Assembly: GCA_029975555.1 (NCBI GenBank)
Contig: JARKOY010000032.1
Span: 1-50,263 of the forward strand
Direction of reading: 5' to 3'
DNA: 50,263 bases
Origin: Spirochaetia bacterium
GTDB taxonomy: Bacteria; Spirochaetota; Spirochaetia; Treponematales; Rectinemataceae
The notes beneath the pieces are model-generated. The model saw only the letters and a program-made list of their open reading frames with translations. It did not search any database and was not told the DNA's origin. Shown here piece after piece: positions 1 to 8,846 of the stretch. The position numbers and the translations under genes are program-made. The stretch's first letter is position 1. Each line of letters begins with the position of its first letter.

Positions 1-1
1 C

Positions 2-223
2 TTCCGCATCCGCTGGCCTACCTCCCACCACCCCCGCACCCATGCCGAGGCCTGCGGCATCAAGGCGTCCTTAATGCACCACCTCGAACACCGCTTCTTC
101 TCTGCCCGCGCCTTCCTCTCCCGCTCCCCCTTGACCCCTCCCATGCTCAAAACCTGGAAAAAGCTTTGGCACACCCCAGGAGGGCACAAGCCTGCCTACC
201 TTCCCTCCCTGGCACTCGATTGA
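2..223 (+). CDS. C-terminal fragment of a probable transposase (left-truncated by window edge)
   Basis: Frame 2 is open from the window edge for 73 codons and ends in TGA at 221-223. The peptide is basic and rich in His, Arg and Trp (for example HHPRTHAEACGIKASLMHH). I do not recognise its family from residues alone. The link to a mobile element comes from context: about 50 bases after the stop lies a 21-base sequence (274-294) that recurs, with one difference, as the right terminus of an element remnant at 12752-12772. The fragment is therefore read as the end of an insertion-sequence ORF whose start lies outside the window. It could instead be the tail of an unrelated host gene. Confidence 0.4.
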   Translation, partial: FRIRWPTSHHPRTHAEACGIKASLMHHLEHRFFSARAFLSRSPLTPPMLKTWKKLWHTPGGHKPAYLPSLALD

Positions 224-273
224 GGCACTCGCTTATGGAATATCCATCTATGCCCTTCTTAATCCCAAGCCTA

Positions 274-294
274 TACCCAAGGTTGAGAGCACTA
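274..294. repeat. Terminal repeat of an insertion-like element
   Basis: The sequence starts TACCCAAGG and ends CACTA. It matches the right end of the 12520-12772 remnant at 20 of 21 positions, and the inverted left end of that remnant less well. It stops one base before the murB stop codon (296-298, minus strand), so the element abuts murB without truncating it. Confidence 0.55.
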
Positions 295-295
295 A

Positions 296-1240
296 TCAGA
301 AGTCACCCACGAACAGCACTTCCGGTTCGAGATGCCACCCCCTCGCCGCCAACACCACCTCCTGGGCGTGCTCGATGAGCGCCCTCATGTCGCGGGCCGT
401 TGCGGCACCCAGATTGATGAAGATGTTCGCGTGCCAAGGCGAGATTGCGGCGTCGCCGATTCTGTAGCCGCGAAGGCCGAGCTCGTGCAAGATTTTGCCT
501 GTTGGTTCGCCGAAAACTCTGTTGTTCTTGAACATCGATCCTGCGCTCGGGTAATCGAAGTGGTGCTTCTGCATGCGGTCGGCCAGCCGTGCTCGCATGC
601 GCGCGGCAATTGCCTGAGGATTGTCGGGCGTGAGAACGAAGGTGGCGGCGCCGACGGTCGAACCTGCCAGCCCTTCGCCCGGCATGAAGGGAGAGCGCTT
701 GTAGGACCATGGGAGCGAGGCCGCCGAAACCTTCTGGATGGAGCCTAGTGTGTCGAGGTGCCATATCTCATCGACGTGCAAAGATATCTCGTCGTCGTAG
801 CAGCGCGCGTTCATGTAGATTGCACCTCCTACGCTGCCCGGCATGCCGTAAAAATTCTCGAGCCCGGAGAGTCCGCGCGCGAGGGCTTCCTCGCAGAGCA
901 AGGACACCGAGGCGCCGCACGCCGCATAGAGCAAGACGCGGCCCCCCTTCAGGCCAGAAACAGGGTATATGGAGGAAATAAGCCCTGTGTCGATCACAGC
1001 CCCGCGGATTCCCTTGTCTCCCACAAGAATATTGGCCCCACCGCCGAGGAGGAAGACGGGGATGGCTGCATTCTCCAACCTTCGGAGCACTTCGGCAAGC
1101 GCTCGAATGGACCGGGGCCTCACGTAGAGGTCGGCCGGTCCGCCGATCTTGAACGTGGTGTGTGCCCGCATGGACTCGCTGAGTGCGACGGAACATTGCT
1201 CAGTATTGATTTTTTGGGCAATTTGCCATAGCTTTTCCAT
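296..1240 (-). CDS. murB: UDP-N-acetylenolpyruvoylglucosamine reductase MurB
   Basis: This FAD enzyme makes UDP-N-acetylmuramate from the enolpyruvyl intermediate using NADPH, in the cytoplasmic stage of peptidoglycan synthesis. Visible in the 314 residues: the N-terminal [11 protein letters not shown] segment, the FAD-binding [10 protein letters not shown] loop, [14 protein letters not shown], the YKRSPF segment, the catalytic-serine block SAGSMFKN, and the C-terminal LEPEV with the active-site Glu. Length and motif order are normal and nothing is missing. The start ATG at 1238-1240 has no clear Shine-Dalgarno sequence; instead a promoter (TTGCCT, 17 bp, GATACT) ends 8 nt upstream, so the mRNA may be leaderless. 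It is divergent from cysS. Confidence 0.95.
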   Translation of the reverse strand: MEKLWQIAQKINTEQCSVALSESMRAHTTFKIGGPADLYVRPRSIRALAEVLRRLENAAIPVFLLGGGANILVGDKGIRGAVIDTGLISSIYPVSGLKGGRVLLYAACGASVSLLCEEALARGLSGLENFYGMPGSVGGAIYMNARCYDDEISLHVDEIWHLDTLGSIQKVSAASLPWSYKRSPFMPGEGLAGSTVGAATFVLTPDNPQAIAARMRARLADRMQKHHFDYPSAGSMFKNNRVFGEPTGKILHELGLRGYRIGDAAISPWHANIFINLGAATARDMRALIEHAQEVVLAARGWHLEPEVLFVGDF

Positions 1241-1248
1241 ACAAGGGC

Positions 1249-1277
1249 AGTATCTTCGGTTTATGCTTCAAAGGCAA
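1249..1277 (-). promoter_or_regulatory. Promoter of murB
   Basis: Read on the minus strand: TTGCCT (1277-1272), 17-bp spacer, GATACT (1254-1249). The expected transcription start falls on or next to the murB ATG at 1240, which leaves essentially no 5' leader. Confidence 0.5.
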
Positions 1278-1305
1278 GAAGGTGTGGCCGACTGTGAGGG
1301 ACGAC

Positions 1306-2733
1306 ATGCACGATTTGTATCTGTTCAACACGATGGGGAGAAGCATCCAGCGTTTCGAGCCTCTGCACGACCATAAGGTCGGATTCTACGGCTGCGGCCC
1401 CACTGTCTATAACTTTGCCCACATAGGCAACCTCAGAACCTATATCTTCGAGGATATCCTCGTCAGGACACTCAGGCGCTTCGGCTATGAGGTGACACAC
1501 GTGATGAACATCACGGATGTCGGACACCTTTCGGGCGACGACGACACCGGCGAGGACAAGATGGTCAGGTCTGCCCGCGAGCGTGGAAAATCGGTGCTCG
1601 AGATCGCACAGTTCTATACGGATGCGTTCTTTCTCGACGCAGAACGCCTCCACATCCAAAGGCCGACCATCGTCTGCAGGGCGACTGAGCATATCCAAGA
1701 CATGATCGACCTCATACGGCGCATTGAGGCAAACGGCTATACCTATGTCGCGGGCGGCAACCTGTACTTCGACGTGTCGAAGTTCGACCATTACGGCGAG
1801 CTCGCGGGCCTGCAGCTCGACCAGCTCAAGGCCGGGGCGCGCGTCGACGTCGATCCCAACAAGCGCAACCCGTTCGACTTCGTGCTCTGGTTCACGAAGT
1901 CGAAGTTCGAACACCAGGCGCTCCTGTGGGACAGCCCCTGGGGAAGAGGATATCCGGGATGGCACATCGAGTGCTCGGCGATGAGCATGAAATATCTGGG
2001 AGAGCAGTTCGACATCCATGCGGGCGGCGTCGATCACATCAGCGTCCACCACACGAACGAAATCGCCCAGTCCGAGGCCGCGACAGGGCACAAGTGGGTC
2101 AACTACTGGATGCACGCGGAGTTTCTCGTGCTCGATAAAGGCAAGATGTCCAAGTCCTCGGGGAGTTTTTTGACGCTCCAGACCCTCGTCGACAGGGGTT
2201 ATGACCCGCTCGACTACCGCTATTTCTGCCTTGGCGGCCACTATCGCAGCCAACTGTCCTTCTCGTGGGAGGGGCTCGACCAGGCGCGGGCGGCCAGGCT
2301 TTCGCTGGTCGACAGGGTGATCGCACTCAATGAGAGTGCTGGGGAGGCTGCGCCGATTGCCCGCCTCAGCGAACGTGCGATGCAGTACCGCAGGGCCTTC
2401 GACGATGCTCTCGCCGATGACCTCGCGATGCCGCGCGCGCTCGCGCAAGTATGGACCATGCTGAAGGATGCCGCGCTGGCGCCCGCCGAGGCCTTGGCCC
2501 TCATCGTCGATATGGATGACATCCTCGGCCTTGGATTGTCAGCGGCCCGGAGGAGGGAGGCATCCCTCGATGCAGAGACGGTTCGCTGGATCGAGGAGCA
2601 GATACACAAACGCGCCGTTGCGAAGAAGTCCCGCGATTTCGCCACTGCCGATGCAATTCGAAACGAACTCAAGGCAAAGGGCATTCAGCTCGAGGACAGA
2701 CCGGACGGCACGGTCTGGAAACTGGTGCGATGA
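1306..2733 (+). CDS. cysS: Cysteinyl-tRNA synthetase
   Basis: This class I aminoacyl-tRNA synthetase charges tRNA-Cys in the cytoplasm. It shows the Zn-binding cysteine and HIGH signature in [16 protein letters not shown] near the N-terminus, further Zn ligands in HIECSAMS and [13 protein letters not shown], and the KMSKSSGSF loop, followed by a helical anticodon-binding C-terminus ending GTVWKLVR. At 475 residues the length is typical. A GTG at 1282 is in frame, but the ATG at 1306 is preferred: it has a GAGGG box 6 nt upstream, and MHDLYLFNT is the normal family beginning. The gene is transcribed away from murB, with about 65 bp between the two starts. Confidence 0.95.
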   Translation: MHDLYLFNTMGRSIQRFEPLHDHKVGFYGCGPTVYNFAHIGNLRTYIFEDILVRTLRRFGYEVTHVMNITDVGHLSGDDDTGEDKMVRSARERGKSVLEIAQFYTDAFFLDAERLHIQRPTIVCRATEHIQDMIDLIRRIEANGYTYVAGGNLYFDVSKFDHYGELAGLQLDQLKAGARVDVDPNKRNPFDFVLWFTKSKFEHQALLWDSPWGRGYPGWHIECSAMSMKYLGEQFDIHAGGVDHISVHHTNEIAQSEAATGHKWVNYWMHAEFLVLDKGKMSKSSGSFLTLQTLVDRGYDPLDYRYFCLGGHYRSQLSFSWEGLDQARAARLSLVDRVIALNESAGEAAPIARLSERAMQYRRAFDDALADDLAMPRALAQVWTMLKDAALAPAEALALIVDMDDILGLGLSAARRREASLDAETVRWIEEQIHKRAVAKKSRDFATADAIRNELKAKGIQLEDRPDGTVWKLVR

Positions 2734-2769
2734 TGCTGCGGATTCCGCTGTAACAAAAGGACCGATAGA

Positions 2770-3366
2770 TTGTTCAACAATAAGGATGATGGGCAGAGGC
2801 CTGAGTTTGAGCGTATTTTTGCGCAAAACGTCGACTTGCTTTTGCGCATTGCGGTGCGTATCACCAACGACTGGGAGTCCGCCGAAGATGTCGTCCAGGA
2901 TGCATTCGGCAAGCTGATTGAGAAGCGCATGCATTTTCCTTCGGATGAAGACGCGCGTTTTTGGCTCATTCGCGTCGTGAAAAATGGAGCGATCAACCTG
3001 TCCAAGCGGAAGGTGAGAGAATTCAAAGCCTACGAACATTGGTGGAACGCAGAGACGACGCAGGCAAAGACTTCGGCGAGCGCCGTATTCCGGGGTGAGG
3101 AAGACAGCCAGAATGCGGGCACGGATCAGTCGGCAGAACACGAGCTCTTGATGAAGGAATCCGCCCAGGAAGTTCGAGACGCGCTCATGAGACTGCCGGA
3201 GAAACTGCGCGTCGTCCTGATTTTGAAAGAATACGAGGGCATGAGTTATAAGGAAATTGCGAAAGTGCTCGGTATCACGGAAGGGAATGTCAAGGTGAGG
3301 GCATTCCGCGCGCGAGAAGCGCTGTTTTCGCTGTTGGATGAGGGAGGTTCCCATGTGTCCCGATGA
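2770..3366 (+). CDS. ECF-type RNA polymerase sigma factor
   Basis: This alternative sigma factor has 198 residues. Region 2 is seen as LLLRIAVRITNDWESAEDVVQDAFGKL and ARFWLIRVVKNGAINLSKR; a linker of about 60 residues is followed by region 4, LPEKLRVVLILKEYEGMSYKEIAKVLGITEGNVKVRAFRAREAL, which reads the -35 element. The start is a TTG at 2770 with an AAAGGA box 8 nt upstream; no in-frame ATG lies nearby. It overlaps the next gene by 14 bp, and that gene encodes a zinc-finger anti-sigma factor, so this is a standard sigma/anti-sigma pair. I see no recognisable self-regulated promoter upstream. The inducing signal is unknown. Confidence 0.92.
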   Translation: MFNNKDDGQRPEFERIFAQNVDLLLRIAVRITNDWESAEDVVQDAFGKLIEKRMHFPSDEDARFWLIRVVKNGAINLSKRKVREFKAYEHWWNAETTQAKTSASAVFRGEEDSQNAGTDQSAEHELLMKESAQEVRDALMRLPEKLRVVLILKEYEGMSYKEIAKVLGITEGNVKVRAFRAREALFSLLDEGGSHVSR

Positions 3367-3988
3367 AACCCTGTTGACTGCCTATGTCGATGACGAAGTG
3401 CCGTCGCCGTGGAAGGAACGAATCGAGGCGCATCTGGACCAGTGTGCGCGGTGCAGGAGCCGTGTCGCGCAGTACCGCGCCCTGATGGCGGCGCTGCATG
3501 TGGCCGATGCCGTCGATGACGCGCATCTGGAGCAGGCGGCGCAGCGCATTCATGCCTCGCTCGACGACAGGCTCTCGAAACTCTCTCTTCTGCCTCACGG
3601 GAACACCCTCTTCGACAGATTCTTCGAAAGATACCCACTCATTTCCATGCTCGGTTCAAGAAGAGTGTCGGTGCCGCTGCCGCTATTGGCCGCTTCCCTG
3701 CTCCTCCTCGTATTTTTTGCCGGACTGGCCTTTGGGCTCTTTGGCGTGCACAGAAATGGAGGACAGTCCATGGTGCTGAGCACAAAGCTTCCCGCAGCCA
3801 CGAGCGCCAACATCGAGAGCCTGGTTTCGACGCTTTCGCAGACGGATCAATCTCAGTTCGTCACCATCAGGGCGCCGGGGAACTTCTCTCAGCCCCTCAC
3901 GAACACAACCCCCGTCTATGTGATCTACAACGCCGCCGACCAAAAGCCGACGATCATGGCAATTCCTGTCCAGGGAGAGGAACGATGA
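3353..3988 (+). CDS. Zinc-finger anti-sigma factor, single-pass membrane protein
   Basis: The N-terminal 40 residues carry a ZAS-type zinc finger (HLDQCARC, i.e. His-x3-Cys-x2-Cys, after MCPDETLLTAYVDDEV), which normally holds the cognate ECF sigma factor inactive. A hydrophobic stretch rich in Leu, Ala and Phe around residues 105-130 (VPLPLLAASLLLLVFFAG) is one membrane span, and about 75 residues follow on the outer face. The start is ATG 3353, behind a perfect AGGGAGG box at 3341-3347; an earlier in-frame ATG at 3338 overlaps that box and is rejected. The stop overlaps the next start as ATGA, so translation is probably coupled. The 211-residue length is ordinary for this class. Confidence 0.9.
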   Translation: MCPDETLLTAYVDDEVPSPWKERIEAHLDQCARCRSRVAQYRALMAALHVADAVDDAHLEQAAQRIHASLDDRLSKLSLLPHGNTLFDRFFERYPLISMLGSRRVSVPLPLLAASLLLLVFFAGLAFGLFGVHRNGGQSMVLSTKLPAATSANIESLVSTLSQTDQSQFVTIRAPGNFSQPLTNTTPVYVIYNAADQKPTIMAIPVQGEER

Positions 3989-4611
3989 GGCTTAGGCTCC
4001 TTTTTCTGGTGATGTTTGCGGTGCTGGCTACCGCAGGCCTGTGGTCGCAGACCCAGCCCTTGCCGCCATCGCCGCAGGTTGCAAGGCCGACTCCTGTCCA
4101 AGCGCAGCCACAGGCGGGATACCCTTCGCCCCGCAAAGAAGCCTCTCCGCCCATGTCGGAGGCACCTCTGAATGCGCCAGTATTTCAATTTCATCTCCGG
4201 ACGGCATTTTTGCTCACCCCTGCAATGGTTGCGGCGATACAATCGGCATCGCTCAGTGGCCAGAGCTCAAAATCGAATCAGAATTCCTCTTCCAACAGAG
4301 AAGATGGCCCTGCGTGGGAATCTCCGGTTCTGAGGGAGGTGAGCCTCGCTTCCCCCTTAGGGATAAAAATACAGAGCGAGCAGATCGTGGCGGTCATTGT
4401 GTTCATGCCGATAGAGCTAGTCAAGCAGAATCTCACCATGCTCGTGCAGAATCAGATTTTTGTCCGGAATCCCGACAGTTCGATTCAGATGAATACGTCC
4501 GTGCACACCATACGCGTTCCGATCGGAGCATTGTTCTACTACTATCCTTTGGGAGGGGATCCCAAACAGGGGGCACCCGTGGCGATAGAGATACTTGTCA
4601 ATCAGAAGTGA
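3985..4611 (+). CDS. Exported protein of unknown function in the sigma-factor operon
   Basis: There are 208 residues. The first 20 (MRLRLLFLVMFAVLATAGLW) form a signal peptide without a lipobox cysteine. A Pro/Gln-rich linker follows (QPLPPSPQVARPTPVQAQP), then a domain of about 140 residues with many Gln and Ser and a beta-rich C-terminus (VHTIRVPIGALFYYYPLGG, GAPVAIEILVNQK). I do not recognise the family. It starts inside the stop of the anti-sigma gene (ATGA) and is followed after 3 bp by the TIG-transglutaminase gene, so all four genes look like one transcript. A role in the envelope or periplasm is inferred from the signal peptide and neighbours. Confidence 0.8.
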   Translation: MRLRLLFLVMFAVLATAGLWSQTQPLPPSPQVARPTPVQAQPQAGYPSPRKEASPPMSEAPLNAPVFQFHLRTAFLLTPAMVAAIQSASLSGQSSKSNQNSSSNREDGPAWESPVLREVSLASPLGIKIQSEQIVAVIVFMPIELVKQNLTMLVQNQIFVRNPDSSIQMNTSVHTIRVPIGALFYYYPLGGDPKQGAPVAIEILVNQK

Positions 4612-4614
4612 CGC

Positions 4615-6255
4615 ATGAGACGGCGTTCGGTCCTCAGAGGAGGAGCACTGCTCTTCCTGTTTCTCGCAGGAGGACTCTTATTCTTTTTCTGGAGACTGTA
4701 TCCGACGCTCTCCGTCATCGATCCTGTGACCCCTTTCCCCGGCGATACTGTCTCCATCGTGGGGCGCAATTTGGGCGAAGCGCCCGGCGAGCTTCTTTTT
4801 GATGGCATCGCCCTGTCTGCGCGCGCGATTCAATCTTGGGGTCCCACGTACATTACGTTCAAAATGCCGAACGATGTCGATTCCGCCGTGGTGAGAGTTA
4901 AGACGGCATTCGGCACCTCGAATCCCCTCATGCTCGCAAGTTCCCTGGCCGTACCAAAGCCGCAGGCGTCACAGGCGGCAGCGGAGATCCGGCCCAACAT
5001 CACGGGAGTAAAACCCACGGCGAACCTGCAGATCGGAAAGTCCATCGTGGTAAACGGCAGTCATTTTGGGGAGCCAGAAGAACGCGCGGCCATCTTTTTC
5101 ACCAAAGTTCCGTCGATCTCTGCGATCGAGACAGAGAATCTCGACAATTTCATCAGGGTCGAGTCGACGAGCCTCCTCGTGGACAGGTGGAGCGACACGT
5201 CGATCGCCCTGCACGTGCCTGACGGGGTAGAAAGCGGCTATCTCTTCGTGAAGACGAAAAACGGAGTGTCGAACACCTACCCCGTCTTTTTTTCGCGCTC
5301 CCTCGGCAAAACCTTGCGGGGCAACGCCTCAAGGTACGTCATGGAGCACAGGGTCATCCTCTACGTTGTGGCCTCCCTGCCAGAAGGCAGTCTTGCCCTC
5401 TTCCTCCCGAAACCTGCGGCCACGCAGTACCAGACTGCTGAAACGACCATCGAGCGCGGCGAGGAGCATCTGAGCGCCGACCGTGAAGGTTGGCAAGAAT
5501 ATCGATTTGACCATCAAGACGCACCCAAAGGCAAGCTCGAAATAGTCCGGCATTTTCTCGTGGATACGTCTGAGGTCAGGGCGGACATCAATGTCAATGC
5601 TGTCCAAAGTGTAGTATCTGAGCCGCCTGCGTTTTTGGTCCCGTACCTTAAGCCCGATGCGCTCGTTCCATCCGACGACGAGATGATCGTGTCGCAGGCG
5701 CGTGCAATCCAGAAAAAAGAGAAGAATCCCTTCAGACAGGTGGCCCTTGCCGCCCAGTGGGTATTTTCGAACATCGCGCTGGACAAGCCTGCCCAAGACC
5801 CTCCCGTCGATGCGCGTTCGGCGTTGAAAAGCAAGACCGGCAGCATGCGGGACTTGATTCTGATCGACTGCGCCCTGCTGCGCGCCATGGGTGTTCCTGC
5901 AGTGTCTGTGTCAGGATTTCTCGTCACCGACGACATGCGGCTTATCCCTCACTATTGGGGAGAATATTACCTAGTGGGCATAGGCTGGATACCCTTCGAT
6001 CCAGCCTTGGCGACGGGCAATGTTCCTTCTGGTTTTGTGCCTGCATTTTCTGAGAGGCTCACGTATTATCGCGGCATCGACAGCAAGCACATCGCGATGG
6101 GGCGAGGATACCGACCCTTGCCTCCGGTTCAACCCGAGGCTCAGAAGAAGGTCAGAATCCCTTGGTCGTTCTCCGAATACGACGAGGTCTCACAAGGTCT
6201 CAGCTATACGGCCATCTGGGAACAGCCTGCGCTTCTGCCTTCAGCATCTCGGTGA
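4615..6255 (+). CDS. Membrane-anchored protein with TIG/IPT domains and a transglutaminase-like domain
   Basis: There are 546 residues. An N-terminal anchor (residues about 8-28, LRGGALLFLFLAGGLLFFF) is followed by two Ig-like IPT/TIG modules. The first is near 35-105, with PFPGDTVSIVGRNLGE and VVRVKTAFGTSNPLML; the second is near 130-230, with IGKSIVVNGSHFGEPE and GYLFVKTKNGVSNTYPV. A transglutaminase-like core follows at about 380-465: Cys near 418 (IDCALLRAMGVPAVSVSGF), His near 445 (PHYWGEYYL) and Asp near 461 (WIPFDPAL), so the papain-like triad is complete. The likely role is a periplasmic or surface protein that processes or crosslinks proteins or peptides; the substrate is unknown. 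It lies 3 bp behind the preceding gene. Confidence 0.85.
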   Translation: MRRRSVLRGGALLFLFLAGGLLFFFWRLYPTLSVIDPVTPFPGDTVSIVGRNLGEAPGELLFDGIALSARAIQSWGPTYITFKMPNDVDSAVVRVKTAFGTSNPLMLASSLAVPKPQASQAAAEIRPNITGVKPTANLQIGKSIVVNGSHFGEPEERAAIFFTKVPSISAIETENLDNFIRVESTSLLVDRWSDTSIALHVPDGVESGYLFVKTKNGVSNTYPVFFSRSLGKTLRGNASRYVMEHRVILYVVASLPEGSLALFLPKPAATQYQTAETTIERGEEHLSADREGWQEYRFDHQDAPKGKLEIVRHFLVDTSEVRADINVNAVQSVVSEPPAFLVPYLKPDALVPSDDEMIVSQARAIQKKEKNPFRQVALAAQWVFSNIALDKPAQDPPVDARSALKSKTGSMRDLILIDCALLRAMGVPAVSVSGFLVTDDMRLIPHYWGEYYLVGIGWIPFDPALATGNVPSGFVPAFSERLTYYRGIDSKHIAMGRGYRPLPPVQPEAQKKVRIPWSFSEYDEVSQGLSYTAIWEQPALLPSASR

Positions 6256-6291
6256 AGAAGAAGCGGCCACAGCAAGGCATGCCAGCCCCCT

Positions 6292-6319
6292 TTGGTAGAT
6301 AGAGAAAGTGCCTTATGCT
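6292..6319 (+). promoter_or_regulatory. Possible promoter of glyA
   Basis: TTGGTA (6292-6297), 16-bp spacer, TATGCT (6314-6319). A second -10-like TACAAT overlaps at 6319-6324. It lies 18-24 bp before the glyA Shine-Dalgarno and start region. Confidence 0.4.
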
Positions 6320-6342
6320 ACAATGCGGGCTGGGAGGGAGTT

Positions 6343-7626
6343 ATGTCGTACATTCAGTCCATGGATCCTGAACTCTATGCGGCGATGGAGGCAGAAGAGA
6401 GGCGACAGAGGGACAAGCTCGAGCTCATCGCGAGTGAGAATTATACTTCTAAAGCAGTGTTGGAAGCCGTCGGCTCCGTGCTGACGAACAAATACGCCGA
6501 GGGCTATCCCGGCAAGCGCTATTACGGCGGCTGCGAATTTGTCGACATCGCGGAAAACCTGGCGCGCGACAGGGCGAAGAAGTTGTTCGGCGCGGACCAC
6601 GCGAATGTGCAGCCGCACTCCGGAAGCCAGGCGAACATGGGGGTTCTCTTTGCAGCGCTGAATCCCGGCGACACGATTATGGGCATGAGCCTGGCCCACG
6701 GCGGACACCTGACCCACGGAGCCCCCGTCTCGTTTTCAGGAAAGTTCTATAACGTGGTGAGTTATGGCGTAAATCATGATACTGAGACTATCGATTTCGA
6801 TGAGGTGGCGCACCTGGCCAGGGAACACAGGCCGAGGCTCATCATCGCCGGAGCGAGCGCATATTCGCGGATCATCGATTTCGAAGTCTTCCGCAGGATT
6901 GCCGACGAAGTGGGGGCCTACCTCATGGTCGACATGGCGCACATCGCGGGCATCGTCGCCGTGGGCAGGCACCCGAGTCCCATCCCCGTCGCCGATTTCA
7001 CTACCACGACGACGCACAAGACTCTGCGCGGCCCGCGCGGCGGCATGATTCTTGTCGGGCGGGATAAGGAGAATGACCGCGGGATCAGGACGCCGAAGGG
7101 CGATGCGCTGCGCAAGTGGTCCGAGGTGATCGACAGCATGATCATGCCGGGCATTCAGGGCGGCCCCCTCATGCACGTCATCGCGGGCAAGGCCGTCGCT
7201 CTCAAGGAGGCGCTTGAGCCGGGCTTCGCCGAGTACATCGACCGCGTGCTCTTGAATGCCAAGGTGATGGCCCAGGCGCTCAGCGCAGGGGGCGCACGCA
7301 TCGTGTCTGGCGGCACCGACAACCACCTCATGCTCGTGGACCTGACGCCGCTCGGAATTACGGGCAGGGAAGCGGAGAAGTGGCTCGATGAGGCGAACAT
7401 CACGGTCAACAAGAACGGTATCCCCTTCGACACAAAGAGCCCCTTCGTGACGAGCGGCATCCGCGTGGGGACGCCGGCCGTGACGACGCGCGGCATGGGT
7501 CCTGCCGAGATGGAGCAGATCGCCTCATTCATCATGGATGTCCTCAAGTCCAAGGGCGATGCGCAGGTGATCGCGCGCGTCAAGCAGGAAGTGCTCGCGC
7601 TGACGGAGCGTTTCCCGCTTCCATAA
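6343..7626 (+). CDS. glyA: Serine hydroxymethyltransferase
   Basis: This PLP enzyme interconverts serine and glycine while charging tetrahydrofolate with a one-carbon unit. Seen in its 427 residues: [11 protein letters not shown], the [20 protein letters not shown] block, the AHGGHLTHG folate-site segment, [10 protein letters not shown], and the PLP lysine in [15 protein letters not shown] at about residue 226. The start at ATG 6343 has a GGGAGGGAG box just upstream and matches the family beginning; in-frame TTG and GTG codons further up are rejected. queG follows after 11 bp and is probably cotranscribed. Nothing is missing. Confidence 0.96.
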   Translation: MSYIQSMDPELYAAMEAEERRQRDKLELIASENYTSKAVLEAVGSVLTNKYAEGYPGKRYYGGCEFVDIAENLARDRAKKLFGADHANVQPHSGSQANMGVLFAALNPGDTIMGMSLAHGGHLTHGAPVSFSGKFYNVVSYGVNHDTETIDFDEVAHLAREHRPRLIIAGASAYSRIIDFEVFRRIADEVGAYLMVDMAHIAGIVAVGRHPSPIPVADFTTTTTHKTLRGPRGGMILVGRDKENDRGIRTPKGDALRKWSEVIDSMIMPGIQGGPLMHVIAGKAVALKEALEPGFAEYIDRVLLNAKVMAQALSAGGARIVSGGTDNHLMLVDLTPLGITGREAEKWLDEANITVNKNGIPFDTKSPFVTSGIRVGTPAVTTRGMGPAEMEQIASFIMDVLKSKGDAQVIARVKQEVLALTERFPLP

Positions 7627-7637
7627 GCAAGATACGC

Positions 7638-8789
7638 ATGCAAGGGGATGCTCCACCAACACTGCGCGGCGAGGCTGGTGCGCTGACGGCGCGCTGGCTT
7701 CTTTTTCATGCGCAAGAGCAGGGTTTCTTTTCGTATGCAGTGCTCGAAAAGCAAGCGTGGGAGAGCGTGCTCCTGGAGCGGGGAGTCGTTGGGGGAGGAG
7801 TTTCAGAAACTCCGCACTCGACGCCGGCGGGCCGGCGCTGGGTACCGGACGATGGGGCGGTAGAGGGCAGGATAGGCGCGGGCCAGGCCCGCGCATCGCA
7901 GATGGTCCGCGCGCGCTATGGGCTCGATTCGGCGGGCGCCATGCTCGTGGTCGCGCTGCGCTATGCCTCTGACGTGGCACCAGAACCGGCGGCAGCCCGA
8001 GCGGGGCGAGGGCTGCCGCCTCTGCCGCTCCCCGTGCCCGGGAAATCGGTGGCGACGATAGGGCGGTTTGCGCGCGGCAACTGGTATGGGGAGATCGGCG
8101 CCCGACTGGCGGCGTGCGCGGCGGCGACTGCAAAACAGATGGCGGCGGCCGGTATGCCTTTTTTCCCACCGAAGCGCTGGCAGCGCTTCTCGAACTCCAG
8201 GTTCCCCGAGAAGGCGCTCGCGGTGGCGGCGGGGCTTGGCACCATTGGGCGAAACGGCCTACTCATCACGGAGGCCCCGTGTTCTGGCGACGCATCTTCC
8301 GCGGTCCTGCTCGGCCTTTTGCTCCTGCCCTTCGACATCGAGACGGCCTCGATTCCTCCGAGGCGCCCGCCGATGCTGCCCCTGTCGCGCTGCGGCAACT
8401 GCCGCAGGTGCATCGACGCATGCCCGACCAAGGCCCTGCACTTTGGGCCTCAGCCTACATTCGAACGAGAGCGCTGTGTGCAGCACTACAGCTCCCGCGT
8501 GGGGGCCCTGCCGGCCCTTATCGAGACCTCGTGGCAGGATCAACTCTATGGATGCGACCTGTGCCTAGAGGCTTGCCCCTACTTCAGGCCCGACGCCGAG
8601 GCCCGCACGGATCGTGGAATGATAGGCGGCGCCTTGGACGCCGAGTCAATCGCTGGCATGGACGATGGTCAGTTGCGCGCCCTTCTGAAGGGGACCTCGC
8701 TCGACCAAAAGTGGATAGAGCCTGGAGCGTTGAGGAGAAATGCCACGTTGGCGCTGAGAAAGCCCAAGGAGCCGCGCGGGGCGCAATGA
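7638..8789 (+). CDS. queG: Epoxyqueuosine reductase
   Basis: This cobalamin- and Fe-S-dependent enzyme performs the last step of queuosine synthesis in tRNA wobble position 34, reducing epoxyqueuosine to queuosine. The 383 residues show the N-terminal half with VATIGRFARGNWY (family: Y-rich dihydro-flavin-like cobalamin fold), the GLGTIGRNGLLIT segment, and two ferredoxin-type 4Fe-4S motifs, CGNCRRCIDACPTKAL near residue 251 and YGCDLCLEACPY near 303. The N-terminal part (residues 40-140) contains an unusually Ala/Pro/Gly-rich insertion compared with typical QueG. The gene is close behind glyA; no other queuosine gene is in the window. Confidence 0.88.
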   Translation: MQGDAPPTLRGEAGALTARWLLFHAQEQGFFSYAVLEKQAWESVLLERGVVGGGVSETPHSTPAGRRWVPDDGAVEGRIGAGQARASQMVRARYGLDSAGAMLVVALRYASDVAPEPAAARAGRGLPPLPLPVPGKSVATIGRFARGNWYGEIGARLAACAAATAKQMAAAGMPFFPPKRWQRFSNSRFPEKALAVAAGLGTIGRNGLLITEAPCSGDASSAVLLGLLLLPFDIETASIPPRRPPMLPLSRCGNCRRCIDACPTKALHFGPQPTFERERCVQHYSSRVGALPALIETSWQDQLYGCDLCLEACPYFRPDAEARTDRGMIGGALDAESIAGMDDGQLRALLKGTSLDQKWIEPGALRRNATLALRKPKEPRGAQ

Positions 8790-8832
8790 AGGCCGGGTAG
8801 GGTTGGCTGTATCCTCGTTTCGCATAAATTGC

Positions 8833-8838
8833 TATACT
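8833..8838 (+). promoter_or_regulatory. -10 box of epmA
   Basis: TATACT lies 8 nt before the ATG at 8847 and there is no Shine-Dalgarno sequence between them. The -35 region is not convincing. A start site at or next to the ATG would make the mRNA leaderless. Confidence 0.45.
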
Positions 8839-8846
8839 CTCTCCCC

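Noticed and set aside
1261-2448. Long minus-strand open frame opposite cysS (395 codons)
   Set aside because: The plus strand carries an unmistakable cysS with all motifs; the antisense frame is a by-product of high GC and shows no family features.
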